Positions 16,851-25,109 of a DNA stretch of 58,808 nucleotides are shown piece after piece (within the stretch, counting starts at the first letter, position 1; every line of letters begins with the position of its first letter). The notes under the pieces were generated by a model. The model saw only the letters and a program-made list of their open reading frames with translations, was not told where the DNA came from and did no database searches. Origin of the DNA: Oscillospiraceae bacterium (GTDB lineage: Bacteria > Bacillota > Clostridia > Oscillospirales > SIG627); the NCBI GenBank assembly GCA_015063605.1, contig SVTV01000019.1:1-58808 (forward strand), read 5' to 3'. Made by a program: the position numbers and the translations under genes.

Positions 16851-18353
16851 ATGAAGATTTCCGCAAGAATACTTGTTTTGCTTCTGGCTGCCTGCTTCCT
16901 TTTCGCTTCCTGCGACAGTGCTCCCGGTACCACATCCGAGAACACCGGAAATGCAACGGCTGCAGTAACCGGTACCGTTGAAGAAACTGTTCCGGAATCC
17001 ACTGAAGAAGGCTCCTTTGAGCCCCTTACCGATCTTAATATGAACGGCGAGGAATTTGTTATAATCGTTCCTCCGTCTGCGGCGGGTGCATGGAACCAGC
17101 ATATGGACTTTGACGCTCCCGAGCTTAACGAGGATCCCGTAAACGATGCAAATTATGAGCGCATTTCCAAGCTCAAGGAGCTTTACAATGTGACGATAGT
17201 CAATAAAGTGACATCGGGCAAGGTTATCGACGATGCAAGAAAATGCCACAATGCGGGCGACAATGAATATGATGCCATACATTTAGGCATTACAGAGGCT
17301 CCCGTGCTTGCTCAGGAGGGCTTTCTCGTTGACCTTAACACATTGGAGTCAATGAATCTCGAAAACCCCTGGTATAACCAAAGTGCTGTTGAACAGATGT
17401 CCATCGGCGGTAAGCTCTTCTTCGTCCTCGGAGATATCTCCACCGTTGATAATGACGGTATCGGATGTATCACCTTCAACAAGGGCATGATAGAAGACGG
17501 AAACCTTACAAGCCCTTATGATCTCATAAAGGAAAATAAGTGGACGATAGACAACTTCTATGAGCTTTGCAAGGGATATGCATATGACCTTGACGGCGAC
17601 GGTGATATGAATATAATGGACAGATGGGGATATCTTACTGCTTATTCCTCTATTTTCCTCCAGCTCAATGCGTGCGGTGTCCGTATAGTTGAAAAGGACG
17701 AAGATGATCTTCCTCACCTTTGCATCAATTCCTCCAGAACGCTTGAGGCGATCGAAAAAGTATTGGCTCTTTACATCGACAAGCAGACCACATTCCACGT
17801 AAATGAAATGAAAAATATCCCCGGCGGCGTTTCCGGCTGGCAGTACGGCAACAATATGTTCATGGAAGGCAGAGTAATGTTCCGTGAGGTATCCATGTAC
17901 AGAGCTATACAGTGCCGTGAAATGGAAGAGGATTTCGGTATAATTCCTTATCCCAAGCTTGATTCCGAGCAGGAAAACTATGCTCACTCCTTCTCCACGG
18001 CTACTCCCGTTATCTGCATACTTTCCACGGCTGACGATCCCGAGGTAAACGGTGCAGTAATAGAGGCTCTCTCCTACTACGGAAGAACGATAGTCCGTCC
18101 CGCATATTATGACAGAGTTCTCAAGGGACTTGTCGCAAGAGACGAAGACAGCGAATTCTGCCTTGACCTTATCTTCGATACGGCTGATTACGATCTCGGT
18201 CTTGTTCTTAATCTCGGTAATCTTATAAGCGTATTCAGCGGATATGTTAATGCAAGACAGAGTACATTTGCTTCCGACTATGCTTCTCTCGAGACGACGA
18301 TGAATTCACAGATCGCCGATTACGTTGAAGCGTATGAAAACGTATTGAATTGA
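16851..18353 (+). CDS. extracellular solute-binding lipoprotein (paralogue)
   Basis: A 500-residue lipoprotein related to the one at 14978. Signal peptide with lipobox FASCD (cysteine near residue 22), Thr/Glu-rich linker, then a two-lobed binding domain. It shares DLDGDGDMNIMDRWGY, the loop also seen in its neighbour, and WTID/LD-x-hydrophobic segments. Both would present sugars to an ABC importer that is not in the window. Own consensus promoter and AAGGAG site 8 nt before the ATG. Ended by the imperfect hairpin at 18393. The two proteins are divergent enough to bind different ligands. Confidence 0.85.
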   Translation: MKISARILVLLLAACFLFASCDSAPGTTSENTGNATAAVTGTVEETVPESTEEGSFEPLTDLNMNGEEFVIIVPPSAAGAWNQHMDFDAPELNEDPVNDANYERISKLKELYNVTIVNKVTSGKVIDDARKCHNAGDNEYDAIHLGITEAPVLAQEGFLVDLNTLESMNLENPWYNQSAVEQMSIGGKLFFVLGDISTVDNDGIGCITFNKGMIEDGNLTSPYDLIKENKWTIDNFYELCKGYAYDLDGDGDMNIMDRWGYLTAYSSIFLQLNACGVRIVEKDEDDLPHLCINSSRTLEAIEKVLALYIDKQTTFHVNEMKNIPGGVSGWQYGNNMFMEGRVMFREVSMYRAIQCREMEEDFGIIPYPKLDSEQENYAHSFSTATPVICILSTADDPEVNGAVIEALSYYGRTIVRPAYYDRVLKGLVARDEDSEFCLDLIFDTADYDLGLVLNLGNLISVFSGYVNARQSTFASDYASLETTMNSQIADYVEAYENVLN

Positions 18354-18392
18354 TAAGTATTCAGAAGTAAGTAATTATTTTACATAAGATCA

Positions 18393-18428
18393 CGGGGCTG
18401 TCTTTTTTCGGATGGCTCCGTTTTCTTG
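18393..18428 (+). terminator. terminator after solute-binding lipoprotein
   Basis: An imperfect stem (CGGGGCTGTC with GGATGGCTCCG, using G-U pairs) followed by TTTTCTT, 40 nt past the stop. Confidence 0.6.
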
Positions 18429-18502
18429 CTTACTTCAGTACAATTCTAAGTGAATGTTTAATGAAATCGTTCTTATAAAACGTTCACAATACGATAATTA
18501 TA

Positions 18503-18531
18503 TTGACATTTTTCTTTTGTTCTGTTAAAAT
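18503..18531 (+). promoter_or_regulatory. promoter for CorC/HlyC gene
   Basis: TTGACA (18503-18508), 17-nt spacer, TAAAAT (18526-18531). It lies about 270 nt upstream of the start codon, which implies a long leader. Confidence 0.8.
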
Positions 18532-18539
18532 ATAGCAGT

Positions 18540-18803
18540 ATCAGTTAATACAATTACTCGAGAAAGGGAGGATAACACCGGACAATGGACGGCGACAGTA
18601 GCGGAGGGAAGCGATTCACCGCATTTTTTTCAAATGTTGACTTCAAATGTTTATATACGGCATATCTACGCAGAGTAATGGGTGTAGGTATGCCTTTTTG
18701 TGTCCAAAAACGGCTTTTGACCTGATAATCTGTCTTTTTGACAAGGCATAAAACGATCATAAAATTTATCATCAAAAGAGTTTAAGGAGACAAACATATA
18801 ATC
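18540..18803 (+). promoter_or_regulatory. long leader with internal terminator, candidate riboswitch
   Basis: Between the promoter and the CorC gene lie about 265 nt without an ORF. The 5' part (18560-18630) is purine-rich (GGGAGGATAACACCGGACAA onward), with a GCGG...CCGC stem (18601-18622) followed by A and a T-run. A strong hairpin, GGCATATCTAC / GTAGGTATGCC (18659-18694), is followed by TTTTT, an intrinsic terminator about 105 nt before the start codon. This layout suits transcription attenuation by metal or ion sensing. I compared it by eye with M-box, yybP-ykoY and NiCo consensus features and did not find a match. Confidence 0.5.
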
Positions 18804-20111
18804 ATGAATGAAGGTATGATAATGCAGATAGCGATAATGCTTTTTTGTATAATAATGTCTGCATATTTTTCGGCAACAGAGACCGCATTTTCGTCCTTGA
18901 ATAAAACAAGGCTTAAGACAATGGCGGATAAGGATAATAAGCGTGCCGAGCTTGCATATTCCCTTGCGGAAAAATACGATAAGCTTATATCCACAATACT
19001 TATAGGAAACAACATAGTAAACATATTATTGGCATCCCTCGGTACGGTGATCTTCGTACATCTCATGGGGGATATCGGTGCTACGGTATCTACCGTGGTC
19101 ATAACGGTAGTCGTACTCATCTTCGGTGAGATAACGCCCAAGAGCATAGCAAAGGATCAGCCCGAAAAATTTGCGATATTCTCGGCACCCTTGATAAATG
19201 TTCTTATCGTGCTCCTCACTCCCTTGAATTTCCTCTTTTCCTTGTGGAAGAAGCTTGTTTCAAAGCTTTTCAAGGTAGAGGAGAATGCAAAGATGAGTCA
19301 GGAAGAGCTTCTCATGCTTGTTGAAGAGGTTCAGCAGGATGGAAGCATAGACAATACTGAGGGTGATCTTCTCAGAAATGCCATCGAGTTTACCGACAGA
19401 AGAGCTGAGGATATAATCACACACCGTGTGGATCTTGAGGCTGTTTCCATAAACGACTCCAAGGAAGAGATAGCACGTGTATTTTCGGCAACACGCTTTT
19501 CAAGGATCCCCGTATATAACGAGACCATCGACGATATAGTCGGCGTTATCCATCAGAAGGATTTTTATGTAGACGGAAAGATGATAGACGGCGACATAAA
19601 GGATATTATGTCACCGCCCGTATTCATACATAAATCCGAGAAGATAAGTGACCTTTTGAAGCTTTTACAGGTACGCAAATCTCACATAGCCGTAGTTCTT
19701 GATGAATACGGCGGAACCTTCGGTATCGTTACGATGGAGGATATCTTAGAGGAGCTTGTAGGTGAGATCTGGGACGAGCACGATGAGGTTGTGGAGGATT
19801 TCAAGAAGATATCCGAAAACGAATACACCGTTGACTGCGCCGTGAATATCGAGGACCTCGAGCGTTTCTTTGATCTTGAAATAGAATCCGAAAGCGTTTC
19901 ATTCGGAGGCTGGATAATGGAGCAGCTCGGCAAGATTGCGGAGGTGGGCGACAGCTTTGAATATGAAAATATCGAGGTTGTGGTTGATGCCATAGACGGC
20001 CACCGTGTCACATTTGCAAAGGTAACTGTCCATGAGATAGAATCCGATGAGGATGAAGAGACTTCTTCAAAGGATAATTCCTCTAAGGAAGGCTCCTCCA
20101 AGGAAAAATAA
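18804..20111 (+). CDS. CorC/HlyC (CNNM) family transporter with CBS pair
   Basis: A 435-residue membrane protein. The N-terminal DUF21/CNNM transmembrane domain (about 1-175, with SAYFSATETAFSSL and FGEITPKSIAKD) is followed by two CBS domains (about 195-320, ending HIAVVLDEYGGTFGIVTMED) and a CorC_HlyC domain (330-415). The tail is a Ser/Lys/Glu-rich low-complexity stretch. Family members move Mg2+ or other divalent cations, probably with Na+ exchange, and sense nucleotides through the CBS pair. The old haemolysin label is historical. AAGGAG precedes the ATG. Regulation by the leader terminator is inferred. Confidence 0.92.
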   Translation: MNEGMIMQIAIMLFCIIMSAYFSATETAFSSLNKTRLKTMADKDNKRAELAYSLAEKYDKLISTILIGNNIVNILLASLGTVIFVHLMGDIGATVSTVVITVVVLIFGEITPKSIAKDQPEKFAIFSAPLINVLIVLLTPLNFLFSLWKKLVSKLFKVEENAKMSQEELLMLVEEVQQDGSIDNTEGDLLRNAIEFTDRRAEDIITHRVDLEAVSINDSKEEIARVFSATRFSRIPVYNETIDDIVGVIHQKDFYVDGKMIDGDIKDIMSPPVFIHKSEKISDLLKLLQVRKSHIAVVLDEYGGTFGIVTMEDILEELVGEIWDEHDEVVEDFKKISENEYTVDCAVNIEDLERFFDLEIESESVSFGGWIMEQLGKIAEVGDSFEYENIEVVVDAIDGHRVTFAKVTVHEIESDEDEETSSKDNSSKEGSSKEK

Positions 20112-20132
20112 TCGGCATTAATACAAAAAAAT

Positions 20133-20161
20133 ATTGCTTTGCCGCAGGTTTAGGTGTATAA
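20133..20161 (+). promoter_or_regulatory. promoter for the zinc-ribbon/TPM pair
   Basis: TTGCTT at 20133-20138, about 17-nt spacer, TATAAT ending near 20161. Confidence 0.6.
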
Positions 20162-20205
20162 TTAACATATAATACGGCAAAAGCAGTTTTGATAATAGCT
20201 TATTC

Positions 20206-20237
20206 GGGGTGTCGTATTTGCGGCATCCCATTTTTTT
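20206..20237 (+). terminator. terminator or attenuator before zinc-ribbon gene
   Basis: GGGGTGTCG / CGGCATCCC hairpin with ATTTTTTT, 19 nt before the next start codon and downstream of the likely promoter at 20133. It ends the CorC transcript and could also attenuate the next operon. Confidence 0.75.
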
Positions 20238-20255
20238 GAAAAGGGGGAATAATAT

Positions 20256-21341
20256 ATGGCAGAGCTTATGGAATATAAATGTCCGTGCTGCGGCGCACCC
20301 ATAGAATTCAATTCCGATGTTCAGAAAATGAAGTGTGAGTATTGCTCCACGGAATTCGACATGGAAACCTTGAAGTCCTTTGATGACGATCTTAAGGGCG
20401 ATAAGGAAGACAATATGAATTGGGATAAAGCCTCCGGAAACGAATGGCAGGAGGGTGAGACCGATGGAATGAGAGTCTATTCCTGCAATTCCTGCGGCGG
20501 TGAGGTGGTTGGAGATGATGTTACTGCGGCAACGAGCTGTCCCTATTGCGGAAGTCCCGTTGTCATGAAGGGTCAGTTCTCGGGAGACCTTCGTCCCGAT
20601 TACGTTATTCCTTTCAAGATCGATAAAAAAGCCGCCAAGGAAGCGCTTACGGCACATCTTAAGGGAAAGCCCTTTCTTCCCAAGGTATTCAAGGATGAAA
20701 ACCATATTGATGAGATAAAGGGTATATACGTTCCGTTCTGGCTTTTCGATGCGGATGTTGATGCTCATGTAAGATACAAGGGTACAAAGACAAGAGTCTG
20801 GAGCGACTCAAATTATAATTACACCGAGACCTCGTATTTCTCCGTTGTCCGCGGAGGAAATGCATCCTTTGAAAGAGTACCTGTTGACGGCTCCGAAAAA
20901 ATGCCCGACGATCTTATGGAGTCTATAGAGCCCTATGATTTCTCCCAGGCTGTCGATTTCCAGACTGCATACCTTGCGGGATATCTTGCGGATAAATATG
21001 ACGTGGATTCGGAAAAAAGCAAGGATCGTGCAAACGGCAGAATCAAGGGAAGCATAGAAGCGATGCTCCGTTCCACCGCCCGCGGTTATACGAGCCTTAT
21101 TCCGGAAAACAGCAATGTCGGCTTCAATAACGGAAGCTTCAAATACGCGCTTTATCCCGTATGGCTTCTCAGTACATCGTGGAAGGATAAGAAATTCCTT
21201 TTCGCCATGAACGGTCAGACGGGTAAATTCGTGGGTGACCTTCCCGTTGACGGAAAGAAATTCGCTCTCTGTCTTGCGGGACTTACAGCTGTATGTACTC
21301 TCGGCACGGCGTTGGCAACATGGCTTCTTGCCATGATGTGA
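20256..21341 (+). CDS. zinc-ribbon membrane-associated protein, function unknown
   Basis: A 361-residue protein often annotated as TFIIB-type zinc ribbon-containing. Two or more four-cysteine ribbons lie at the N-terminus: CPCCG...CEYC (residues 9-30) and CNSCGG...CPYCG (about 76-102). A large middle domain follows (PFWLFDADV, YPVWLLST), then a C-terminal hydrophobic helix (about 335-361) that would anchor it. No enzymatic motif is seen. It pairs with the TPM-domain gene 16 nt downstream, an arrangement that hints at a shared role in membrane protein quality control, which is inference. AAGGGGGAA ribosome site. Confidence 0.75.
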   Translation: MAELMEYKCPCCGAPIEFNSDVQKMKCEYCSTEFDMETLKSFDDDLKGDKEDNMNWDKASGNEWQEGETDGMRVYSCNSCGGEVVGDDVTAATSCPYCGSPVVMKGQFSGDLRPDYVIPFKIDKKAAKEALTAHLKGKPFLPKVFKDENHIDEIKGIYVPFWLFDADVDAHVRYKGTKTRVWSDSNYNYTETSYFSVVRGGNASFERVPVDGSEKMPDDLMESIEPYDFSQAVDFQTAYLAGYLADKYDVDSEKSKDRANGRIKGSIEAMLRSTARGYTSLIPENSNVGFNNGSFKYALYPVWLLSTSWKDKKFLFAMNGQTGKFVGDLPVDGKKFALCLAGLTAVCTLGTALATWLLAMM

Positions 21342-21357
21342 GAAAGGGGGAAGAGCA

Positions 21358-22173
21358 ATGAAGAAAACATTTATTTCTTTGATCCTTATTTGTCTTTTTG
21401 TTATGACTTCATCCGTTTCGGCGCTTGCCGACGGCGTTATACCCGATGAAAGACTTGTCGAACGTCTGACGGACGATGCGGATCTTCTCGATGAGGATGA
21501 GGAAGCAGTACTTCTTGATACTCTCGATTCATTGAGCGATACGTATCAAATGGATATAGTTGTCGTGACCGTAAATACTATCGACGGAAAATCTCCCCGC
21601 GATTTTGCCGATGACTTTTTCGATTATAACGGATTTGGCTACGGCGATACGGAGGACGGTATCCTTCTCCTTGTGAATATGGGAGAAAGAGATTGGTATA
21701 TTTCTACAAGCGGCAGAGCACAGACTACATTTTCCGATTACGGATTGGATCATATGGGCGAAGAGGTGGTTTATTGGCTCGGCGACGGATATTATTACGA
21801 TGCATTTGAACGCTTTGCGGAGCTCTGTGAGGAGCTGATATTGTTCGAAGCTGAAAACGGACCGTATGATGTTGATAATCTTCCGAAGCCCGTTTTCAAG
21901 ATAGACTTTTTCTCCGTTCTCATAGGTTTTATTATCGCTCTTATTATTTCGCTTGTAATGCGCAGTAAGCATAAGACTGTAAGATTCAAGTCTCAGGCGG
22001 GTGATTACATAAGAAAGGACAGCTTCGCTCTCACGCAGTCTGCGGATCATTTTCTTTACAGAAATGTAAGCCGTACAAGAAGAGCCTCGGAAACCTCCTC
22101 GGGCTCGGGCGGAAGCAGTACACACAGAAGCTCCTCCGGAAGAAGCCACGGCGGCAGAGGCGGAAAATTCTGA
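21358..22173 (+). CDS. TPM-domain membrane protein (YgcG-like)
   Basis: A 271-residue protein with a signal peptide (1-25, ending SALADG), an extracytoplasmic TPM domain (about 28-165, TDDADLLDEDEEAVLLDTL and DGILLLVNMGERDWYI), one transmembrane helix (about 182-200) and a short cytosolic tail ending in a Gly/Ser/Arg-rich stretch. TPM domains are linked to phosphatase activity or membrane-protein turnover (for example with photosystem II repair). The biochemical role in Firmicutes is unclear. Same operon as the zinc-ribbon gene, with an AAGGGGGAAG ribosome site. Confidence 0.82.
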   Translation: MKKTFISLILICLFVMTSSVSALADGVIPDERLVERLTDDADLLDEDEEAVLLDTLDSLSDTYQMDIVVVTVNTIDGKSPRDFADDFFDYNGFGYGDTEDGILLLVNMGERDWYISTSGRAQTTFSDYGLDHMGEEVVYWLGDGYYYDAFERFAELCEELILFEAENGPYDVDNLPKPVFKIDFFSVLIGFIIALIISLVMRSKHKTVRFKSQAGDYIRKDSFALTQSADHFLYRNVSRTRRASETSSGSGGSSTHRSSSGRSHGGRGGKF

Positions 22174-22250
22174 AAAAATACATTTAACGTTGCGGAAGGC
22201 TTCCGATGAGCTTTCCGCAATAAATTTGAAATTTGAATTTGCGGAATATT

Positions 22251-22772
22251 ATGGAGATCTTAGGAAATATTATAGGTACGCTGGCGACCGTCATGTTCGT
22301 TCTGAGCTATCAGATGAAGACAAGACGGTGGATAATCGTATTGAACGCCGGCTCAAGAATACTTTATGTAATACAGTATATTTTGCTGGGCGCATTCGAG
22401 GGCGCTCTTCTTGATACTGTTGCGTTTTTTATCTCGCTGCTTTGCCGAAACAGGGAAAAAGGATTTATTAAGGATCATTTTCTGTTAACCGTCATAGCGG
22501 CAAATATTGCTATCGTCGGATTCGGAATGATAACGTATAAGGACATTTTCAGTTTGCTTCCCATACTTGGCGTTATTTTCGAAACATTGGCGCTGTGGCT
22601 CATAAATGAGCGCAGTATTCGTATCGTGTCCCTTTTGGGCGCACCCTTCTGGCTCGTTTACAATACGCTGAATAAGGCGTACGGCTCATCAGCGGGAAAT
22701 ATCATAACGCTTGTATCCATAGCGGTTGCGATCATCAGATACGATATATTGAAGCAGGAGAAGAAAAAGTAA
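22251..22772 (+). CDS. YgjV-family inner-membrane protein
   Basis: About 173 residues, six hydrophobic segments and short loops; the start MEILGNIIGTLATVMFVLSY and the repeat of AxLWLINERSIRI-type helices match the YgjV family. The function of YgjV is not established. I take the ATG at 22251; an in-frame TTG at 22233 would add six residues. It is 78 nt after the TPM gene and may share its transcript. Confidence 0.75.
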   Translation: MEILGNIIGTLATVMFVLSYQMKTRRWIIVLNAGSRILYVIQYILLGAFEGALLDTVAFFISLLCRNREKGFIKDHFLLTVIAANIAIVGFGMITYKDIFSLLPILGVIFETLALWLINERSIRIVSLLGAPFWLVYNTLNKAYGSSAGNIITLVSIAVAIIRYDILKQEKKK

Positions 22773-22779
22773 ATATTTT

Positions 22780-22796
22780 GTAGGGCGGGGGCTTGT
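22780..22796. repeat. 17-bp inverted repeat, left arm
   Basis: GTAGGGCGGGGGCTTGT, exact reverse complement of 24994-25010. The two arms bracket the ATPase and GNAT genes. Confidence 0.9.
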
Positions 22797-22822
22797 CTCC
22801 CGTCTCTTTATTTGCTTTATAT

Positions 22823-22934
22823 TTGAAACTTGGCGGACAAGTCGACTAAGTTTCAAATGAGGACTTGATTTTTTTGAAAAAAGGTGGTATACTATATTTG
22901 AAAGTAAGTGGACAAGTCCGCTGAGTTTTAAATG
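22823..22934 (+). promoter_or_regulatory. ATPase promoter bracketed by two palindromic boxes
   Basis: The promoter is TTGATT (22865-22870), 17-nt spacer, TATACT (22888-22893). Upstream, a palindrome (22822-22858) has arms TTTGAAACTT / AAGTTTCAAA around GGACAAGTC. Downstream, a degenerate copy at 22896-22934 repeats TTTGAAAGTAAGTGGACAAG and GAGTTTTAAAT. Two copies of one site on either side of a promoter look like paired operators. Confidence 0.6.
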
Positions 22935-22946
22935 CAGAGGTTTGAT

Positions 22947-24236
22947 ATGGGAAATATTATTGAGCGAAGCAGTTATTTGAAAAAGCTTATTGATAAAAAA
23001 GAAAACGGTTTGATCAAAGTTATAACGGGAATCAGGCGGTGCGGAAAAAGCTTTTTGCTGTTTAATTTATTCTATGATCACCTTATAGAGAGCGGTGTTG
23101 ATGAAGACAGGATCATTACTATCGCACTTGATGATGATACGAAGGTAGCCTACCGTGATCCCGATGAATTATCGAAGTATATCCGATCAAAAATAGTAAA
23201 TAGAGGTATGTACTATATTCTGATCGATGAGGTGCAGTATGCCATTTCGAAGGAAGAATTAAAAAATCCCGAGGAGATCAAGCTTTACAATGTGTTGAAC
23301 GGTCTCTTAAGGCTCCGCAATGTCGATATTTACGTAACGGGCAGCAATTCCAAAATGCTTACCAAAGATGTACTCACAGCGTTTCGCGGCAGAGGTGATG
23401 AGATCAGAATATATCCTGTATCCTTTAAGGAATATTATTCGTTTACCGGTGGGGAAAAATCCGATGCTTACGAAGAATATGCCTTATACGGCGGTATGCC
23501 GTTAGTGCTTTCGGGTAAAACAGATGCGGAAAAAATGAGCTATCTGAAGGGACTGTTTACGGAAGTGTATTTTAAGGATATCATTGAACGGTATGATATA
23601 GAGCTTCCCGATGTTCTTGAAGAACTGACCGACGATCTGTGTTCTTCCGTAGGTTCTCTTACCAATGCGAGTAAGATAGCCAATACTTTGCAGTCGGTCA
23701 AAAGTATAAAGGTATCGAGCACTACGCTCTCAAGCTATCTTAATTACCTGATAGAATCGTTTTTGTTCGGTAAAGCAAATCGATATGATGTAAAAGGAAA
23801 AAAATATTTTGAATATCCATCAAAATATTACTGCACCGATATAGGACTTCGTAATGCAAGGCTTAATTTCAGACAGCAGGAAGAAACGCATATTATGGAG
23901 AATGTAATATACAATGAGCTTCTGTGCCGCGGGTATTCAGTAGATGTCGGTGTCGTTGAGATTTCGTCCCGAAACGGCGAAAAGAAAACAACGAAGCAAT
24001 GCGAGATAGATTTTATTGCTAACATGGGCGCTAAAAGATACTATATTCAATCTGCACTTAATGTCAGTGATCCCGATAAAATGGAAACGGAGCTTCGTCC
24101 GTTGAAGAACACAAAGGATTTTTTCAGAAAAATCATCATAACAAAAACTTCGATGAAACCTTGGACGGATGAAGAAGGTATCCTTCATTTGGGATTGTAT
24201 GAATTCCTTCTTAATGAAAATTCCCTGGATATTTGA
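22947..24236 (+). CDS. AAA_14/DUF4143-type ATPase
   Basis: About 429 residues. The N-terminal P-loop ATPase has Walker A GIRRCGKS (near residue 31), Walker B YILIDEVQYA and sensor VDIYVTGSNSKML. The C-terminal DUF4143 (about 195-400) contains restriction-endonuclease-fold-like residues CEIDFIA. The family is common in Clostridia, Bacteroidetes and archaea, usually as lone genes; its role is not known, and DNA binding or regulation is suspected. I choose the ATG at 22947 because GCAGAGG lies 6 nt before it and the ATG at 22932 sits inside the second palindrome with no ribosome site. Confidence 0.85.
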   Translation: MGNIIERSSYLKKLIDKKENGLIKVITGIRRCGKSFLLFNLFYDHLIESGVDEDRIITIALDDDTKVAYRDPDELSKYIRSKIVNRGMYYILIDEVQYAISKEELKNPEEIKLYNVLNGLLRLRNVDIYVTGSNSKMLTKDVLTAFRGRGDEIRIYPVSFKEYYSFTGGEKSDAYEEYALYGGMPLVLSGKTDAEKMSYLKGLFTEVYFKDIIERYDIELPDVLEELTDDLCSSVGSLTNASKIANTLQSVKSIKVSSTTLSSYLNYLIESFLFGKANRYDVKGKKYFEYPSKYYCTDIGLRNARLNFRQQEETHIMENVIYNELLCRGYSVDVGVVEISSRNGEKKTTKQCEIDFIANMGAKRYYIQSALNVSDPDKMETELRPLKNTKDFFRKIIITKTSMKPWTDEEGILHLGLYEFLLNENSLDI

Positions 24237-24255
24237 AATACAATATAAAACCAAA

Positions 24256-24304
24256 TCGGCAGAGAAATAACATCTCTGCCGAATTTTTCGTATGGGCGAT
24301 TCAC
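24256..24304 (+). terminator. terminator, left copy of a 49-bp direct repeat
   Basis: TCGGCAGAGA / TCTCTGCCGA hairpin followed by ATTTTT, 20 nt past the ATPase stop. The whole 49 bp recurs with one mismatch at 25034-25082. Confidence 0.85.
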
Positions 24305-24351
24305 TGCTTAATTCGATCGTTACTGAATTTTTCCGTTTTCAAACTAATTTC

Positions 24352-24380
24352 TTGACAATTGTTACGGATAGTGCTATCAT
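24352..24380 (+). promoter_or_regulatory. promoter for GNAT gene
   Basis: TTGACA (24352-24357), 17-nt spacer, TATCAT. Confidence 0.6.
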
Positions 24381-24470
24381 AATCACAGTATCTGAGGTTA
24401 TAAGGACATGATGGAACTGTTTGGACGCGAACAACTTTTTTTATTGCTAAGAAAGTGGAGGAAAATGAAT

Positions 24471-24980
24471 ATGGTACGGGATAGAAACACAAAGAAAGAA
24501 CTTGTATATGCGATTCGGGAAATGAAAATCAGCGAGTATCCGCTACTGAAAGATTTTTGCTATGAATCTATTTTTACGCCGGAGGGATATCCACCACCGG
24601 ATCGATCGGCGGTTGACCATCCGCTATTGAAGGTGTATTATGTTGGTTTCGGATCTGAGATCCACGACAGAGCGTTGGTTGCTGAAGTCGATGGAAAGAT
24701 TGTTGGTGCGGTTTGGACAAGAATTATGGATGACTTTGGTCATGTAGATGATGATACGCCGTCTTTTGCAATTTCCCTTTACAGTGAATATCGCGGCTAT
24801 GGCATCGGCACAAAAATGATGCAGAAAATGCTGGATTGGCTGCGAATATCAGGCTATGAAAAAGCATCATTATCTTGCCAGAAAGAAAACTATGCTGTGA
24901 GAATGTATCGAAATCTTGGCTTTGAAATCATCGACGAGAATGACGAAGAGTACATCATGATATACAAGCTGCAAAAATAG
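24471..24980 (+). CDS. GNAT-family N-acetyltransferase
   Basis: 169 residues. The GNAT core is clear: ALVAEVDGKIVGAVWTRI (strands 2-3), SLYSEYRGYGIGTKMMQKML with the R-G-x-G-I-G-T acetyl-CoA loop, and NYAVRMYRNLGFEI as motif B. Substrate unknown; small-molecule or protein amine acetylation in the cytosol. I choose the ATG at 24471, 9 nt after GTGGAGG; ATGs at 24408 and 24465 are in frame and would add a short unconserved leader. It sits between two identical terminators and beside the right arm of the 17-bp inverted repeat, so the gene may be a later insertion. Confidence 0.82.
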   Translation: MVRDRNTKKELVYAIREMKISEYPLLKDFCYESIFTPEGYPPPDRSAVDHPLLKVYYVGFGSEIHDRALVAEVDGKIVGAVWTRIMDDFGHVDDDTPSFAISLYSEYRGYGIGTKMMQKMLDWLRISGYEKASLSCQKENYAVRMYRNLGFEIIDENDEEYIMIYKLQK

Positions 24981-24993
24981 CAATACTCTTGAC

Positions 24994-25010
24994 ACAAGCC
25001 CCCGCCCTAC
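24994..25010. repeat. 17-bp inverted repeat, right arm
   Basis: ACAAGCCCCCGCCCTAC, reverse complement of 22780-22796. Confidence 0.9.
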
Positions 25011-25033
25011 GGTGTAATACATTATAGCACGAT

Positions 25034-25082
25034 TCGGCAGAGAAATAACATCTCTGCCGAATTTTTCGTATGGGAGATTCAC
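25034..25082 (+). terminator. terminator, right copy of a 49-bp direct repeat
   Basis: Same hairpin and flanks as 24256-24304 with one mismatch. It ends the GNAT transcript and lies between convergent GNAT and aro operons. Confidence 0.85.
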
Positions 25083-25109
25083 AAATCGCTCCGATTATAA
25101 TTCGTTTTA

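Noticed and set aside
18540..18803. M-box, yybP-ykoY or NiCo riboswitch
   Set aside because: The conserved blocks I know for each are missing; I keep only a generic candidate leader.
22190..22414. Small open frame overlapping YgjV
   Set aside because: Out of frame with YgjV and basic/random composition; no family.
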